Assembly (NCBI RefSeq): GCF_013456555.2 | Contig: NZ_CP059154.1 | Location: forward strand, 1,860,001-1,924,000 | From: Natrinema zhouii | GTDB taxonomy: Archaea; Halobacteriota; Halobacteria; Halobacteriales; Natrialbaceae | Length of the DNA stretch: 64,000 nucleotides | Direction: 5' to 3' | Made by a program: the position numbers and the translations under genes | Shown: positions 25,538 through 33,850 of the stretch, piece by piece | How positions within the stretch are numbered: the stretch's first letter is position 1 | Layout of the letters: each line of letters begins with the position of its first letter | Notes under the pieces: generated by a model | The model's input: only the letters and a program-made list of their open reading frames with translations | Told to the model about the DNA's origin: nothing | Databases searched by the model: none

Positions 25538-26608
25538 CTACCGCTGGGAGTTGCGGAGGATCAGCGGTTCGATCGCGAGCGTTCGCTTGGCGACCGTCAC
25601 GATTCTGAGGACGTAGGCCGCGAACAGCAGAAACGGCACGAGCGTCGCCGTGAACGCCGCGCCGATCGCCAACGTGATGTTCGCCACGCCGAGCGTTCGC
25701 CCGGGGAACGTGCCCGCGTCGACGACCGTGAGCATGACGCCGGCGATGACCAGCGCCGGAATCGCCGCGTAGAGGATCATCTGCGAGAGCGTGACGAGTT
25801 CCCACTCGAAGTACAACGTCTTGACGTGCTCTCGCGCCGGCCCGAACAGGCTGAGCGATGTCTTCAGATCCTCTAAATTGGACAGCTCTTCGTCGCTCAG
25901 GCTGTCTTCGAAATCGTTCGCGATCCGTTCGACCTGGAAAATCTTCCAGCCGTAGTTGAAGTTCAGTGCGGCGAACAGGACGCTGAAGTTCCCGAACGTT
26001 GCGTCCTCGAGTTGATCGATGACCACTTCGGCGTTACCCACGAGGCTGTCGGTGAACTCGTCGACCTCCGCGCGGAGCTGGTCGTCGTCGTTGTCGGCGA
26101 CGCCGTCGCGAAGCGCCTTCGCTCGCAGTTCGGCCACGAAGACGAGTTGGCGGAGGAACTCCGACGGATCCGCCGGGCTGGGCGACCCGATCAGTTCCTC
26201 GGTGTACTCCCGGAAGTCCATCGAGTTCTCCATCCGATCGCGCTGTTCGCCGAGCGGACCGTTCTCTTGGGAGAGTACCAACTGACCGATGGTGACGACG
26301 AGCGTGGCGCCGGTGATGATCGCCCCGATCATCGTGGAGAACATCGTTTCGATGGTGTCGCCGGTCTGAAGCTGTGGATGCAGGGGAGACGGCGTGAGGG
26401 TGACGAACACGACGAACGCGACGAACACGCCGAGCGCCAGGACGACGGTCACCTGCAGCCGAGAGGCGGCGAGCAGGAGCCAAATCTTGAGCCGACTTTC
26501 GCCGGCGCGTTCGCGCATCGTGTTGGCCGTGCCGATGTCCGAGTCGCCGTCCGTCTCGGTATCGGTGTCGTCAGCTATCTCACTATCGAGGTCGTCGGTG
26601 TCGTTCAC
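25538..26608 (-). CDS. Haloarchaeal membrane protein of unknown function
   Basis: A 356-residue protein from a GTG at 26608. It has a very acidic Asp/Thr-rich N-terminus (about 35 residues), two membrane segments (about 53-72 and 92-115), a long helical cytoplasmic or extracellular middle (about 120-265, including FREYTEELIGSPSPADPSEFLRQLVFV), then two more membrane segments near 275-300 and 310-340. The layout is like predicted ion-channel or sensory membrane proteins, but I do not recognise a named family. It follows the DUF4177 gene by 6 nt on the same strand, so the two are likely cotranscribed. Confidence 0.65.
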   Translation of the reverse strand: MNDTDDLDSEIADDTDTETDGDSDIGTANTMRERAGESRLKIWLLLAASRLQVTVVLALGVFVAFVVFVTLTPSPLHPQLQTGDTIETMFSTMIGAIITGATLVVTIGQLVLSQENGPLGEQRDRMENSMDFREYTEELIGSPSPADPSEFLRQLVFVAELRAKALRDGVADNDDDQLRAEVDEFTDSLVGNAEVVIDQLEDATFGNFSVLFAALNFNYGWKIFQVERIANDFEDSLSDEELSNLEDLKTSLSLFGPAREHVKTLYFEWELVTLSQMILYAAIPALVIAGVMLTVVDAGTFPGRTLGVANITLAIGAAFTATLVPFLLFAAYVLRIVTVAKRTLAIEPLILRNSQR

Positions 26609-26614
26609 AGCGAT

Positions 26615-26830
26615 TCACCCGTCATCGGCACCGGTGCTCGTCTCGGCGGGGCGTTTGAATACCAGATACTTGGTCCCGCCGCCCGTGTAGTCGATCGTCT
26701 CGACGAGTTCCCAGCCGTCAGCGCCGTGCTCGTTCAGCGCCGCTTGCGGATCCTCTGCCTCCTTTTTCGTTTCGCTGCGAGACGGTCTGATCGTCCTGTA
26801 CTCCCATCGACGCGCGTTGGATTGACTCAT
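26615..26830 (-). CDS. DUF4177 domain-containing protein
   Basis: A 71-residue soluble protein with the DUF4177 signature: an opening WEYRTI strand, then a helix ending in LNEHGADGWELVETI and a closing strand TKYLVFKRP. The family is small (about 50-60 residues), widespread, and of unknown role. The ATG at 26828-26830 is well placed. It is the first gene of a two-gene leftward unit with the large membrane protein, and divergent from pdxT with 127 nt between the starts. Confidence 0.8.
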   Translation of the reverse strand: MSQSNARRWEYRTIRPSRSETKKEAEDPQAALNEHGADGWELVETIDYTGGGTKYLVFKRPAETSTGADDG

Positions 26831-26957
26831 CTCTGATTTAGCTGATGTGGCCGAGGGCGGTAAGGATGCGGCAGACATGTCCCAACCGACCGGGTCCGAC
26901 GCCGCAGTCGGTTCCGATGGCGCGACGTTTTTGACGCCCCCTTCCGTAGCCGCGGCC

Positions 26958-27578
26958 ATGTCACTGACTGCGGGCGTCGTCGCGGTCCAGGGCGACGTTG
27001 AGGAACACGCGGCGGCCATCGAACGCGCCGCGGCGGCCCGCGACCGCGAGGTCACCGTCCGCGAGATCCGCGAGTCGGGGATCGTTCCCGACTGCGATCT
27101 GCTGGCGATGCCCGGCGGCGAGTCGACGACCATCTCTCGACTGCTCCACGGCGAGGGGATCGCCGCCGAGATCCGGGCGCACGTCGCCGCCGACAAACCG
27201 CTGCTCGCGACCTGTGCCGGCCTGATCGTCGCCTCGAGCGACGCCGGGGACGACCGGATCGGAGAACTCGAGGTGATCGACGTCACGGTCGAACGCAACG
27301 CCTTCGGCCGGCAGAAGGACAGTTTCGAAGCGCCGCTCGCGGTTGCGGGACTCGACGAGCCGTATCCGGCCGTGTTCATTCGCGCGCCCGCTATCGATTC
27401 GGTCGGCGACGCCGACGTGCTCGCGACGTGGGACGACCGCCCGGTCGCGGTCCGGGACGGCCCGGTCGTCGGCACTGCCTTCCATCCGGAACTGACCCCC
27501 GACAGCCGCATCCACGGGCTGGCCCTCTTCGAGAACGCCGACGCCGACGTCCCTGCAGCGAGCGAGCGCAGTAGTTAG
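26958..27578 (+). CDS. pdxT: Pyridoxal 5'-phosphate synthase glutaminase subunit
   Basis: A 206-residue class I glutamine amidotransferase. The MPGGEST motif is at 51-57, the nucleophile Cys86 lies in LLATCAGLI, and His176 and Glu178 in FHPEL complete the triad. It releases ammonia from glutamine for PdxS in the DXP-independent synthesis of PLP. The start MSLTAGVVAVQGD is the standard PdxT beginning, and a TATA-like TTTTTGAC sits about 25-32 nt upstream near 26927. pdxS is not next to it, as is common in halophiles. The short Ala/Ser tail has no known role. Confidence 0.93.
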   Translation: MSLTAGVVAVQGDVEEHAAAIERAAAARDREVTVREIRESGIVPDCDLLAMPGGESTTISRLLHGEGIAAEIRAHVAADKPLLATCAGLIVASSDAGDDRIGELEVIDVTVERNAFGRQKDSFEAPLAVAGLDEPYPAVFIRAPAIDSVGDADVLATWDDRPVAVRDGPVVGTAFHPELTPDSRIHGLALFENADADVPAASERSS

Positions 27579-27692
27579 AACCCGCGTGCGGTGAGCGTCC
27601 CCGCATCCAGTGAGCGCAACGTAGACCGAGTGGCGCAGAACAGCGAGTAGCACCTCGATCACCGCTCGCAGCCGGGACGAAGTGGGCGACTG

Positions 27693-27698
27693 TTTTAT
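27693..27698 (+). promoter_or_regulatory. TATA-like box of the acetamidase gene
   Basis: TTTTAT about 28-33 nt upstream of the ATG at 27726; no Shine-Dalgarno precedes the start. Confidence 0.45.
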
Positions 27699-27725
27699 CT
27701 CGTCACATGGTGTGACTGGGGATAC

Positions 27726-28706
27726 ATGTCGAGCGAACACGACGCGCCCGATTACGAGATCACTGCCGGCGACGAGACGGTTCACAGCGCGTGGAACAAC
27801 GGCCTCGAGCCGGTACAAACGATCGAGCCCGGCGACACCGTCCGCTTTACGTGCGAGGACTCGACGGGCGGACAGCTCGGTCCCGACTCGGCGATCGCCG
27901 ACGTCGCCGCCCTCGACGTCGACCGGGTTCACTCGCTGACCGGCCCCGTCGCGGTCGAGGGCGCTCGACCGGGCGACGTCCTCGAGGTCGAACTGCTCGA
28001 AATCGACCATCACGGGTGGGGGTACACGCTGGTCCTCCCGGGTGAAGCGGAACTCGGGCTACTGGCCGACGAGTTTCCGGAGCCGGAGCTGTACGTCTGG
28101 GAGTTCGACGGTGACGTCGCTCGGTTCGTGAACGACATCGAGGTGCCGCTCGATCCGTTCCCCGGCGTGATCGGCGTCGCACCCGCCGAGGACGGTACTC
28201 ACGAGACGTTCCCGCCGCGGTCGGTCGGCGGGAACGTGGACATCAAACAGCTCACGGCGGGATCAACGCTGTATCTGCCCGTCGCGGTCGACGGAGCCCT
28301 TTTCAGTATCGGTGACGGGCACGCCGCGCAGGGAGACGGCGAAGTCTGTGGAACCGGTATCGAGACGCCGATGACCGTCACCTGTCGGTTCGATCTCCGG
28401 TCGGACCTGTCGATCGACCGGCCCCAGTTCGAGACCACGGGGCCGTTCACCCCGACCGGCCGGGACGAGCCGATGTACGGGACGACGGGGATCGCGGACG
28501 ACCTGCTGACGGCGACCAGAGCGGCCGTCCGGAACATGATTGACCACCTGCACGACGAGCGCGGCCTCGAGCGGAGCGAGGCCTACATCCTGTGTTCGGC
28601 GGCCGTCGATCTGAAGCTCAACGAGGTGGTCAACGCCCCGAACTGGGTCGTCTCCGCGTACCTTCCGGAGCGTCTCTTTCCGGCCGGAGAACGCCGATCG
28701 ATATGA
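27726..28706 (+). CDS. Acetamidase/formamidase family protein
   Basis: A 326-residue protein of the FmdA/AmdA family, which hydrolyses short amides such as formamide or acetamide to the acid and ammonia. Recognisable features are HSAWNNGLEPVQTIEPGDTVRF near 18-40, LTGPVAVEGARPGDVLEVEL, PPRSVGGNVDIKQLTAGSTLYLPVAVDGALFSIGDGHAAQGDGE (metal-binding His/Asp residues), and a C-terminal GLERSEAYILCSAAVDLKLNEVV. The length is as expected. The substrate is not determined by sequence. The next gene, a PAS/Bat-type regulator, begins 74 nt downstream and may or may not be linked. Confidence 0.87.
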   Translation: MSSEHDAPDYEITAGDETVHSAWNNGLEPVQTIEPGDTVRFTCEDSTGGQLGPDSAIADVAALDVDRVHSLTGPVAVEGARPGDVLEVELLEIDHHGWGYTLVLPGEAELGLLADEFPEPELYVWEFDGDVARFVNDIEVPLDPFPGVIGVAPAEDGTHETFPPRSVGGNVDIKQLTAGSTLYLPVAVDGALFSIGDGHAAQGDGEVCGTGIETPMTVTCRFDLRSDLSIDRPQFETTGPFTPTGRDEPMYGTTGIADDLLTATRAAVRNMIDHLHDERGLERSEAYILCSAAVDLKLNEVVNAPNWVVSAYLPERLFPAGERRSI

Positions 28707-28744
28707 CGTAGTGGTCGATATTCAGGGTGGAACCAGTGGTACGC

Positions 28745-28752
28745 ATTTATTC
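28745..28752 (+). promoter_or_regulatory. TATA-like box of the PAS/Bat regulator
   Basis: ATTTATTC is about 29-36 nt upstream of the GTG at 28781 and supports a short or absent leader for that start. Confidence 0.35.
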
Positions 28753-28780
28753 ATTGGCACCGTAGCAGTGCTATGCGCTG

Positions 28781-30001
28781 GTGTCGAATCACCGAAACGT
28801 CGAGCGATCGCCGCAAGGCGAATTCCGCGGACAGCGAGCGGACGGTAACGCGATGACGGACGTACCAGCGAGCGGCGTTCGCGACGACGAATCGTCAGAG
28901 CGGAGGACGAACGAGAACGAATCGCAAGAAACGCTTCCCGAGGACCTCGCGCGACGGCTCTTCGACGTCTGTCCGGTCGCCGCCCTCGTGATCGATTCGA
29001 CTGGCAGTATCGCCTTCGCGAACGAACGCGCGGCGGAAACGCTTGGACTCCCGCGCGAGGAACTCATTGGCCGAGCGTACGGCCCGTCCGAGTGGAACAT
29101 CTACTACGACGACGGGACGCCCGTCTCCGCGGACGACCACGCCGTCACGCGCGTCTTCGAGACCGGTGCGCCCGAGTTCGGGTTCGAACACTGGATCGAG
29201 CTCCCGGACGGCGCCGAGCGGTGGTTCTCGAGCAACGTCGCACCCCTCTTCGACGAGGACGGCAGCATCGAGTACGTCGTCGTTGCGTTCGAAGACGTGA
29301 CATCGTTGAAGCGACGCGAGAAGCGGCTCACCAATGACCGCGTCAGACTGCTCGAGTTCCGCACGGACGAGTCGGCGGTTCCGCCCTCGCTTCGCGTCGA
29401 GGACGGCGAAACGCGGATCGAAATCGACTCCGTCGTCTCGCTGCCGGACGGAACCACCGTCCAGTACATGGGAACGTCGGATCTCGCTGCGAGCGACTTC
29501 GTCACCGCTATCGAAGAGGTCCCCCACTACCTCGACGTGCGGTTGCTCAGTTCGGTCGGCGGCCACAGTCGAGTCGAAGCGCACTCGGAATCGGAGACGG
29601 TCGCCCACGTGTTCTCGTTGCTCGGCGGCCGTCCCCGCGAAATTGTCGTCGCTCCCGACGAGGTCAGGTTCCGCGGCGAGCTCCCCGGCGACGTGGATCA
29701 CCGGACGGCTGCGGACGAGATTCGACGGTTCCACGACCCGGTCGAACTGGTGTCCGAAGAACTCGTCTACTCTCCCTCGCTGCTGTACGACATCGTCACC
29801 GATGCGCTTACCGACCGGCAGTTGGCCACGCTCGATGCCGCGTACTTCAGCGGCTACTTCGACACGCCGCGGACGAGCACCGGTGACGAGCTGGCAGACC
29901 GGTTCGGCGTCACCCGTCAGACCTTCAATCAACACCTCCGCAAGGCGGAGCGGACCGTCTTCCAGCACCTCTTCGAGAAGTCCGGCGCGGACGGACGCTG
30001 A
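28781..30001 (+). CDS. PAS domain / bacterio-opsin activator-type HTH-10 regulator
   Basis: A 406-residue regulator. After a charged N-terminus, residues about 60-165 form a PAS domain (RRLFDVCPVAALVIDSTGSIAFANERAAETLG ... WFSSNVAPLFDEDGSIEYVVVAFEDVT). A Bat-type sensor follows (about 180-335), then a C-terminal HTH-10 domain beginning LTDRQLATLDAAYFSGYFDTPR with recognition helix VTRQTFNQHLRKAER. This is the standard haloarchaeal Bat-like layout, sensing an unknown signal (often light, oxygen or redox) and regulating transcription. The start is a GTG close to a TATA-like box; an ATG at 28853 is an alternative. The HalOD1 protein follows 47 nt downstream. Confidence 0.87.
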   Translation: MSNHRNVERSPQGEFRGQRADGNAMTDVPASGVRDDESSERRTNENESQETLPEDLARRLFDVCPVAALVIDSTGSIAFANERAAETLGLPREELIGRAYGPSEWNIYYDDGTPVSADDHAVTRVFETGAPEFGFEHWIELPDGAERWFSSNVAPLFDEDGSIEYVVVAFEDVTSLKRREKRLTNDRVRLLEFRTDESAVPPSLRVEDGETRIEIDSVVSLPDGTTVQYMGTSDLAASDFVTAIEEVPHYLDVRLLSSVGGHSRVEAHSESETVAHVFSLLGGRPREIVVAPDEVRFRGELPGDVDHRTAADEIRRFHDPVELVSEELVYSPSLLYDIVTDALTDRQLATLDAAYFSGYFDTPRTSTGDELADRFGVTRQTFNQHLRKAERTVFQHLFEKSGADGR

Positions 30002-30048
30002 CTAGTCAGTGCCGCCCCTTACGACGCCGTCTGCGATACTAGGTCGTA

Positions 30049-30378
30049 ATGAACGACGAGACGGCCCACTCCGGTTCCGCTTCAGCCCAACCACACAGTG
30101 CAGACAGTTCGGGATACGATCCCATTACAGAAACGTTCCACAGCCGATTCGATGACGGCTCCGACACGATCGTCGCGATCGTCGAAGCCGTGGCATCCGT
30201 GACGAACTGTGAACTCTCCGCGATGTCACCGCTCTACGATACCGTCGATCCCGAGGCGCTCACCGACATCGTGACGTCCGGTCGAGACCGCCCCATCGAC
30301 GTTTCCTTCTCCTACGAGGGGTGTTGGGTGACCGTCTCGAGCAACGGACACGTCGTCGTCGAACCACCGGAGAACTGA
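30049..30378 (+). CDS. HalOD1 output domain protein
   Basis: A 109-residue protein with a disordered Ser/Gly-rich N-terminus followed by the halobacterial output domain 1 pattern: DTIVAIVEAVASVTNCELSAMSPLYDTVDPEALTDIV and a final beta-hairpin VSFSYEGCWVTVSSNGHVVVE. HalOD1 proteins are common only in Halobacteria, either alone or fused to receiver domains, and have no established function; a signalling output role is inferred from fusions. Its position just after the PAS/Bat regulator, same strand and 47 nt away, is typical. Confidence 0.85.
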   Translation: MNDETAHSGSASAQPHSADSSGYDPITETFHSRFDDGSDTIVAIVEAVASVTNCELSAMSPLYDTVDPEALTDIVTSGRDRPIDVSFSYEGCWVTVSSNGHVVVEPPEN

Positions 30379-30625
30379 ACGCGGCCGCGATCCGCAGTTC
30401 GGCCGAGCGCCGGATTCCTGCACCGTCTGGTTCCTCATCCAGTCACACCGTCTCGAGTTCGAGCGGCGGGTCTGACCGCCGCTCGCAGCCGCCAGAACCA
30501 CTCACGCGACCGTATTCAGTGGTATTCATCCGCACGCCGGCCGTCACCGACGTCGCCGTCGGCTCCATAGCGGATCCGTGCATGCATTCGCGACCGGACC
30601 TGTTTTCTCTCTCCTCCCCAACGGT

Positions 30626-31099
30626 ATGGGTATGCAGGCATCCATCGACGCGGTTCGCGTCGCGGGGACTCCCCAAGGGCCGGTCCCGGTGGTCGTCCTC
30701 GCCGTCGACGGTGAGGACGATGTCGTGCCGATCTTCATCGGCTTCAGCGAGGCGACGAGTATCGCCCGCGGGCTCGAGGCCGAGGATATCGGACGGCCGC
30801 TGACCCACGATCTGTTGTTGGACGTCATGGAGGAGTTGGGCAGTCGGATCGACCGCATCGTCGTCAACGAAATCGAGGAGCGCGAAGACGGGCAGGGCGG
30901 GACCTACATCGCCGACCTCCACCTCGAGACGGCCCGCGGCGAGACGGTGATCGACGCCCGACCGAGCGATTCGCTCGCGCTGGCGGCTCGGACGAACGCG
31001 CCGATCGAGATCACCGAAGGGGTCTTCGAGGACGGCCGAGACGACAGCGAGAAGTTCGACGAACTCGAAGACATCCGTAACGTGTCGGAGGAGATGTAG
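30626..31099 (+). CDS. Bifunctional nuclease family protein (DUF151)
   Basis: A 157-residue protein of the bifunctional nuclease/DUF151 family: MQASIDAVRVAG opening strand, VVVLAVDGEDDVVPIFIGFSEATSIARGLEAEDIGRPLTHDLLLDVMEELGS, then DLHLETARGETVIDARPSDSLALAARTNAPI. Plant and bacterial relatives have been reported with nuclease activity; the role in archaea is unknown. The ATG at 30626 gives MGMQAS; the second Met two codons later is also possible. Its stop codon is immediately followed by the start of hisE with no gap, so translation and transcription are coupled. Confidence 0.85.
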   Translation: MGMQASIDAVRVAGTPQGPVPVVVLAVDGEDDVVPIFIGFSEATSIARGLEAEDIGRPLTHDLLLDVMEELGSRIDRIVVNEIEEREDGQGGTYIADLHLETARGETVIDARPSDSLALAARTNAPIEITEGVFEDGRDDSEKFDELEDIRNVSEEM

Positions 31100-31384
31100 A
31101 TGGACGAGACGCTCGAGGAGCTGTTCGCCGTGATCGAAGACCGGAAGGAAACGCTTCCCGAGGACTCCTACACCGCGTCGCTGTTCACCCACGAGAAGGG
31201 CGAGAACGAAGTGTTAGAGAAACTCGGCGAGGAGACGACCGAACTCGTGCTGGCCGCGAAGGACGACGACCGCGAGGAGATCGCCCACGAGGGTGCTGAC
31301 ATCATCTACCACCTGCTCGTCCTGCTCTCCATGAAGGACATGGAGCTGTCGGACCTCGAGGCGGAGCTCGAGGCGCGGCGCTAG
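31100..31384 (+). CDS. hisE: Phosphoribosyl-ATP pyrophosphatase
   Basis: A 94-residue all-helical MazG-like enzyme of histidine synthesis, converting phosphoribosyl-ATP to phosphoribosyl-AMP and diphosphate. Visible features are LEELFAVIEDRKETLPEDSYTASLF, then EKLGEETTELVLAAKDDDREEIAHEGADIIYHLLVLL, which carries the E-x-x-E and E-x-x-D metal-binding sets. The start touches the stop of the bifunctional nuclease gene. No other his genes are adjacent, which is usual for halophiles with scattered his genes. Confidence 0.92.
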   Translation: MDETLEELFAVIEDRKETLPEDSYTASLFTHEKGENEVLEKLGEETTELVLAAKDDDREEIAHEGADIIYHLLVLLSMKDMELSDLEAELEARR

Positions 31385-31425
31385 GGACTGCGATCGGATG
31401 CCGTTCCGCCGCTCAGACTCACTGT

Positions 31426-31457
31426 CGCTTGCATTCGCCGCCGCTTGCATTCGCCGC
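31426..31457. repeat. Perfect 16-nt tandem duplication
   Basis: CGCTTGCATTCGCCGC occurs twice head to tail (31426-31441 and 31442-31457) in the short gap between hisE and the Cys-rich protein gene. It is probably a recent slippage event in a non-coding spacer, close to the promoter of the downstream gene. Confidence 0.85.
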
Positions 31458-31495
31458 GAGTATCTTGAATCGGCTGGGCAGTAGAGACACAGGCG

Positions 31496-31849
31496 ATGGC
31501 ACTACAACAACTCCAGAACGCGCATTCGGACGAGCAGATGCAGGAGTGTATCGACAACTGTCTCGAGGCCGCGCAGGTCTGTGAGTGGTGTGCGGACGCC
31601 TGTGCGGGCGAGGGTGAGGGAATGGCCCGCTGCATCCGGCTCTGCCGGGACGTGGCCGACATCGCGTCGCTGCACGCGCGGTTCATGGCCCGCAACTCGG
31701 ACTACCATCAGGAGCTGGGCGAACTCTGTGCCGATCTCTGCGAGGAGTGCGCCGAGGAGTGCGAACAGCACGATCACGACCACTGTCAAGCCTGTGCTGA
31801 GGTGCTGCCGAAGTGTGCCGAAAGCTGTCGGGAGATGGCCTCGGCCTGA
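31496..31849 (+). CDS. Four-helix bundle cysteine-rich protein (DUF326, copper-storage-like)
   Basis: A 117-residue helical protein with about 14 Cys arranged as CxxC/CxxxC pairs facing the inside of a bundle: CIDNCLEAAQVCEWCADAC, CIRLCRDVADIASL, LCADLCEECAEECEQHDHDHCQACAEVLPKCAESC. The layout matches DUF326 proteins and resembles bacterial copper storage proteins (Csp), which bind many Cu(I) ions. There is no signal peptide, so it would be cytosolic. Copper binding is inferred from the family. No copper ATPase or regulator is next to it. Confidence 0.85.
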   Translation: MALQQLQNAHSDEQMQECIDNCLEAAQVCEWCADACAGEGEGMARCIRLCRDVADIASLHARFMARNSDYHQELGELCADLCEECAEECEQHDHDHCQACAEVLPKCAESCREMASA

Positions 31850-31918
31850 AATGACGCGCCGGGCGACTACGGATCGAACTGCGAATCAAGAACTCGACGG
31901 CATCCTTTTTCGAACGGA

Positions 31919-32290
31919 TCAATTACTGACCGCGGCACCGACGGCACCGGCGACGGCGCTCTCGAGTGCCATCACGATCGAGATCGTGACGGCGAGCAGG
32001 AAGATACCGATCCCGGCAGCGCCGGAGACCGCCCCGCCGAGCGGCCCGAGCGCGAGACCCGAGAGACCGACGGCGACGGCGATGAGCAGGCCACCGATGA
32101 TCCCGCCGAGCGAGCCCGCGAGCAGCCCGTGCCAGACGCCGCTTCCGAGGCTCCCGCCGGCCATGTAGCCGGCGACGAACCCGCCGACCAGCCCTGCAAC
32201 GAGCTGGCCGACGCCCGGGACGACGAGGCCGACGATTCCGAAGACGGTCGCGACGAGGAATCCGACGAAGACGGCGCGCCAGTTTGTCAT
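31919..32290 (-). CDS. DUF5518-type Gly-rich membrane protein
   Basis: A 123-residue very hydrophobic protein made of four to five Gly/Ala/Val-rich membrane segments with repeated GG and GxxxG patterns (VAGLVGGFVAGYMAGGSLGSGVWHGLLAGSLGGIIGGLLIA). This matches the DUF5518 family of small archaeal membrane proteins with unknown role. The ATG at 32290 starts MTNWRAVFVGFLV. Convergent with the Cys-rich protein and divergent from the GTPase at 32373. Confidence 0.72.
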   Translation of the reverse strand: MTNWRAVFVGFLVATVFGIVGLVVPGVGQLVAGLVGGFVAGYMAGGSLGSGVWHGLLAGSLGGIIGGLLIAVAVGLSGLALGPLGGAVSGAAGIGIFLLAVTISIVMALESAVAGAVGAAVSN

Positions 32291-32343
32291 ACGAGATCGA
32301 AGGACGGCAACGGGGATAAGTTCGCGGCGGACAACGAACGACC

Positions 32344-32349
32344 TTTTAT
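32344..32349 (+). promoter_or_regulatory. TATA-like box of the NOG1-type GTPase
   Basis: TTTTAT ends 23 nt before the ATG at 32373, consistent with a leaderless transcript. Confidence 0.5.
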
Positions 32350-32372
32350 GACCGCGCGTTCTACTTGTAGCC

Positions 32373-33362
32373 ATGATTTTCGAAGACCTTCCGACAACGC
32401 CCACGTCGGAAGAGCTGATCGACAAGGCGTTTTCGCGGGCGGCGCGGGCCGGCAAGGCCAAGGGCGGCCTCGAGGCCCAGCAGTCGATGCTCCAGACGGC
32501 GGCCAACATCATCTCGGACAACCTCGAGAACGTCGTCACGGCATGGCCGGACTTCGAGTACGAGGACGACGTGCATCCCTTCTACTACGAGCTGGCCGAC
32601 GCGATCGTCGACGTCGACAAGCTCCGACAGGCGCTGTCGGAAGTGATGTGGGCCAGCCGGAAGGCCCGCGAGATCCACGAGGAGTACCAGCCCCGACTCC
32701 GGAAGACCGACGTGGACACGGCGCGCAAGCACCGCAAGCAGGCCTTCGCCCGACTCGCCGATATCGTCGAGCAGGTCGACGACCACCTGCTGTACATCAA
32801 CAAATCGCGTAACGACCTGCGCGACCTGCCGGAGATCAATCCCGACGAGCCGACGATCGTCGTCGCCGGCTACCCCAACGTCGGCAAGTCCTCGTTCGTC
32901 AACGACATCACGAACGCCCGCGGCGAGACCGCCTCCTACCCCTTCACGACGAAGGGGATCGGCGTCGGCCACTTCGAGCGCGACCACATCCGCTACCAGA
33001 TCGTCGACACCCCCGGGCTGCTCGACCGGCCGCCACAGGATCGCAACGAGATCGAATCGCAGGCGGTCAGCGCCATCGAGCACCTCGCCGATTGCATGCT
33101 CGTCATGGTCGATCCCACCGGTGAGTGCGGCTATCCGATCGGCCCGCAACTCGAGCTTCGGGACTCGATCTCGGCCCAGTTCGAGGACATCCCCGTGTTC
33201 ACGATCGCGAACAAGGAAGACCGGTTCGAGGAGGGAGACCTGACCGAGGCCGTCGCGGCCGACTTCACCATGAGCGTCGAGACCGGCGCGAACGTCGAGA
33301 CGGTCGTCGACGCCACCGTCGAGGCGATCGGCTACGAGCCCGAGTTGCCGTTCGACGGATAA
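32373..33362 (+). CDS. NOG1-family GTP-binding protein
   Basis: A 329-residue GTPase. A helical N-terminal domain (about 1-155, including SRAARAGKAKGG and a long KLRQALSEVMWASRKAREIHEEY helix) precedes a TRAFAC GTPase domain: G1 AGYPNVGKSSFVN near 165-177, switch I T in YPFTTKGIGVG, G3 DTPGLL near 212, and G4 NKED near 282. This is the archaeal NOG1 layout; eukaryotic NOG1 acts in 60S ribosome biogenesis, and a similar role in 50S maturation is inferred. The short N-terminal domain is intact. A TATA-like box supports the ATG. Confidence 0.88.
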   Translation: MIFEDLPTTPTSEELIDKAFSRAARAGKAKGGLEAQQSMLQTAANIISDNLENVVTAWPDFEYEDDVHPFYYELADAIVDVDKLRQALSEVMWASRKAREIHEEYQPRLRKTDVDTARKHRKQAFARLADIVEQVDDHLLYINKSRNDLRDLPEINPDEPTIVVAGYPNVGKSSFVNDITNARGETASYPFTTKGIGVGHFERDHIRYQIVDTPGLLDRPPQDRNEIESQAVSAIEHLADCMLVMVDPTGECGYPIGPQLELRDSISAQFEDIPVFTIANKEDRFEEGDLTEAVAADFTMSVETGANVETVVDATVEAIGYEPELPFDG

Positions 33363-33434
33363 CAGCTTTCACGCCCTCGATGCTGGCGAAATCGAAGAAT
33401 TACCCATGATCGCGACTGGACTCGAGTCCCGGCA

Positions 33435-33749
33435 ATGAAGGGGCCCGGTCTTCTCTGGTGGCTCCAGACCGCCGCAGGAATCTCGATGGCAGGACCGATG
33501 TTCGTCGTCGGCGTCGGATTCCTTCGGAGCGGCCAGCTCGTCGGTGGGATCGGATTTCTGGCGCTCGGCACGGGGACGCTCTACTTCCCGACGTATCTCG
33601 TCAACCGGATCGGCGGGCCGAGGACGTGGCTTCGGCGATGGATTGGTCGCACCGGTCGTGATGGTACTGCGACCGGTGCTGACGCCAATTCCGAGTCCGA
33701 GCCCGAGTCCGAATCCCGCCGCTCGAGGATCCTCGAGCGGCTTCGATGA
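33435..33749 (+). CDS. Small haloarchaeal membrane protein (104 aa)
   Basis: A 104-residue protein with two membrane segments (about residues 6-30 and 36-56), a conserved-looking PTYLVNRIGGPRTWLRRW amphipathic region, and an acidic/Ser-rich then basic tail ending in RRSRILERLR. Similar short proteins occur widely in Halobacteria without assigned function. The ATG start is well placed after the GTPase gene (72 nt). No family name is offered. Confidence 0.65.
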   Translation: MKGPGLLWWLQTAAGISMAGPMFVVGVGFLRSGQLVGGIGFLALGTGTLYFPTYLVNRIGGPRTWLRRWIGRTGRDGTATGADANSESEPESESRRSRILERLR

Positions 33750-33850
33750 TAGCGGGCGACGAAACGTCGGTCTCGATGGCCGTAAGTTACGGATGGGAGG
33801 ATGGTTCCCGGCGAATCACGAACAGCAGGCGAGCCGCGAATTCACAGCAG

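Noticed and set aside
31426..31457. Possible CRISPR-like repeat
   Set aside because: Only two adjacent copies with no spacer; a simple tandem duplication. No CRISPR array or cas gene was found in the window.
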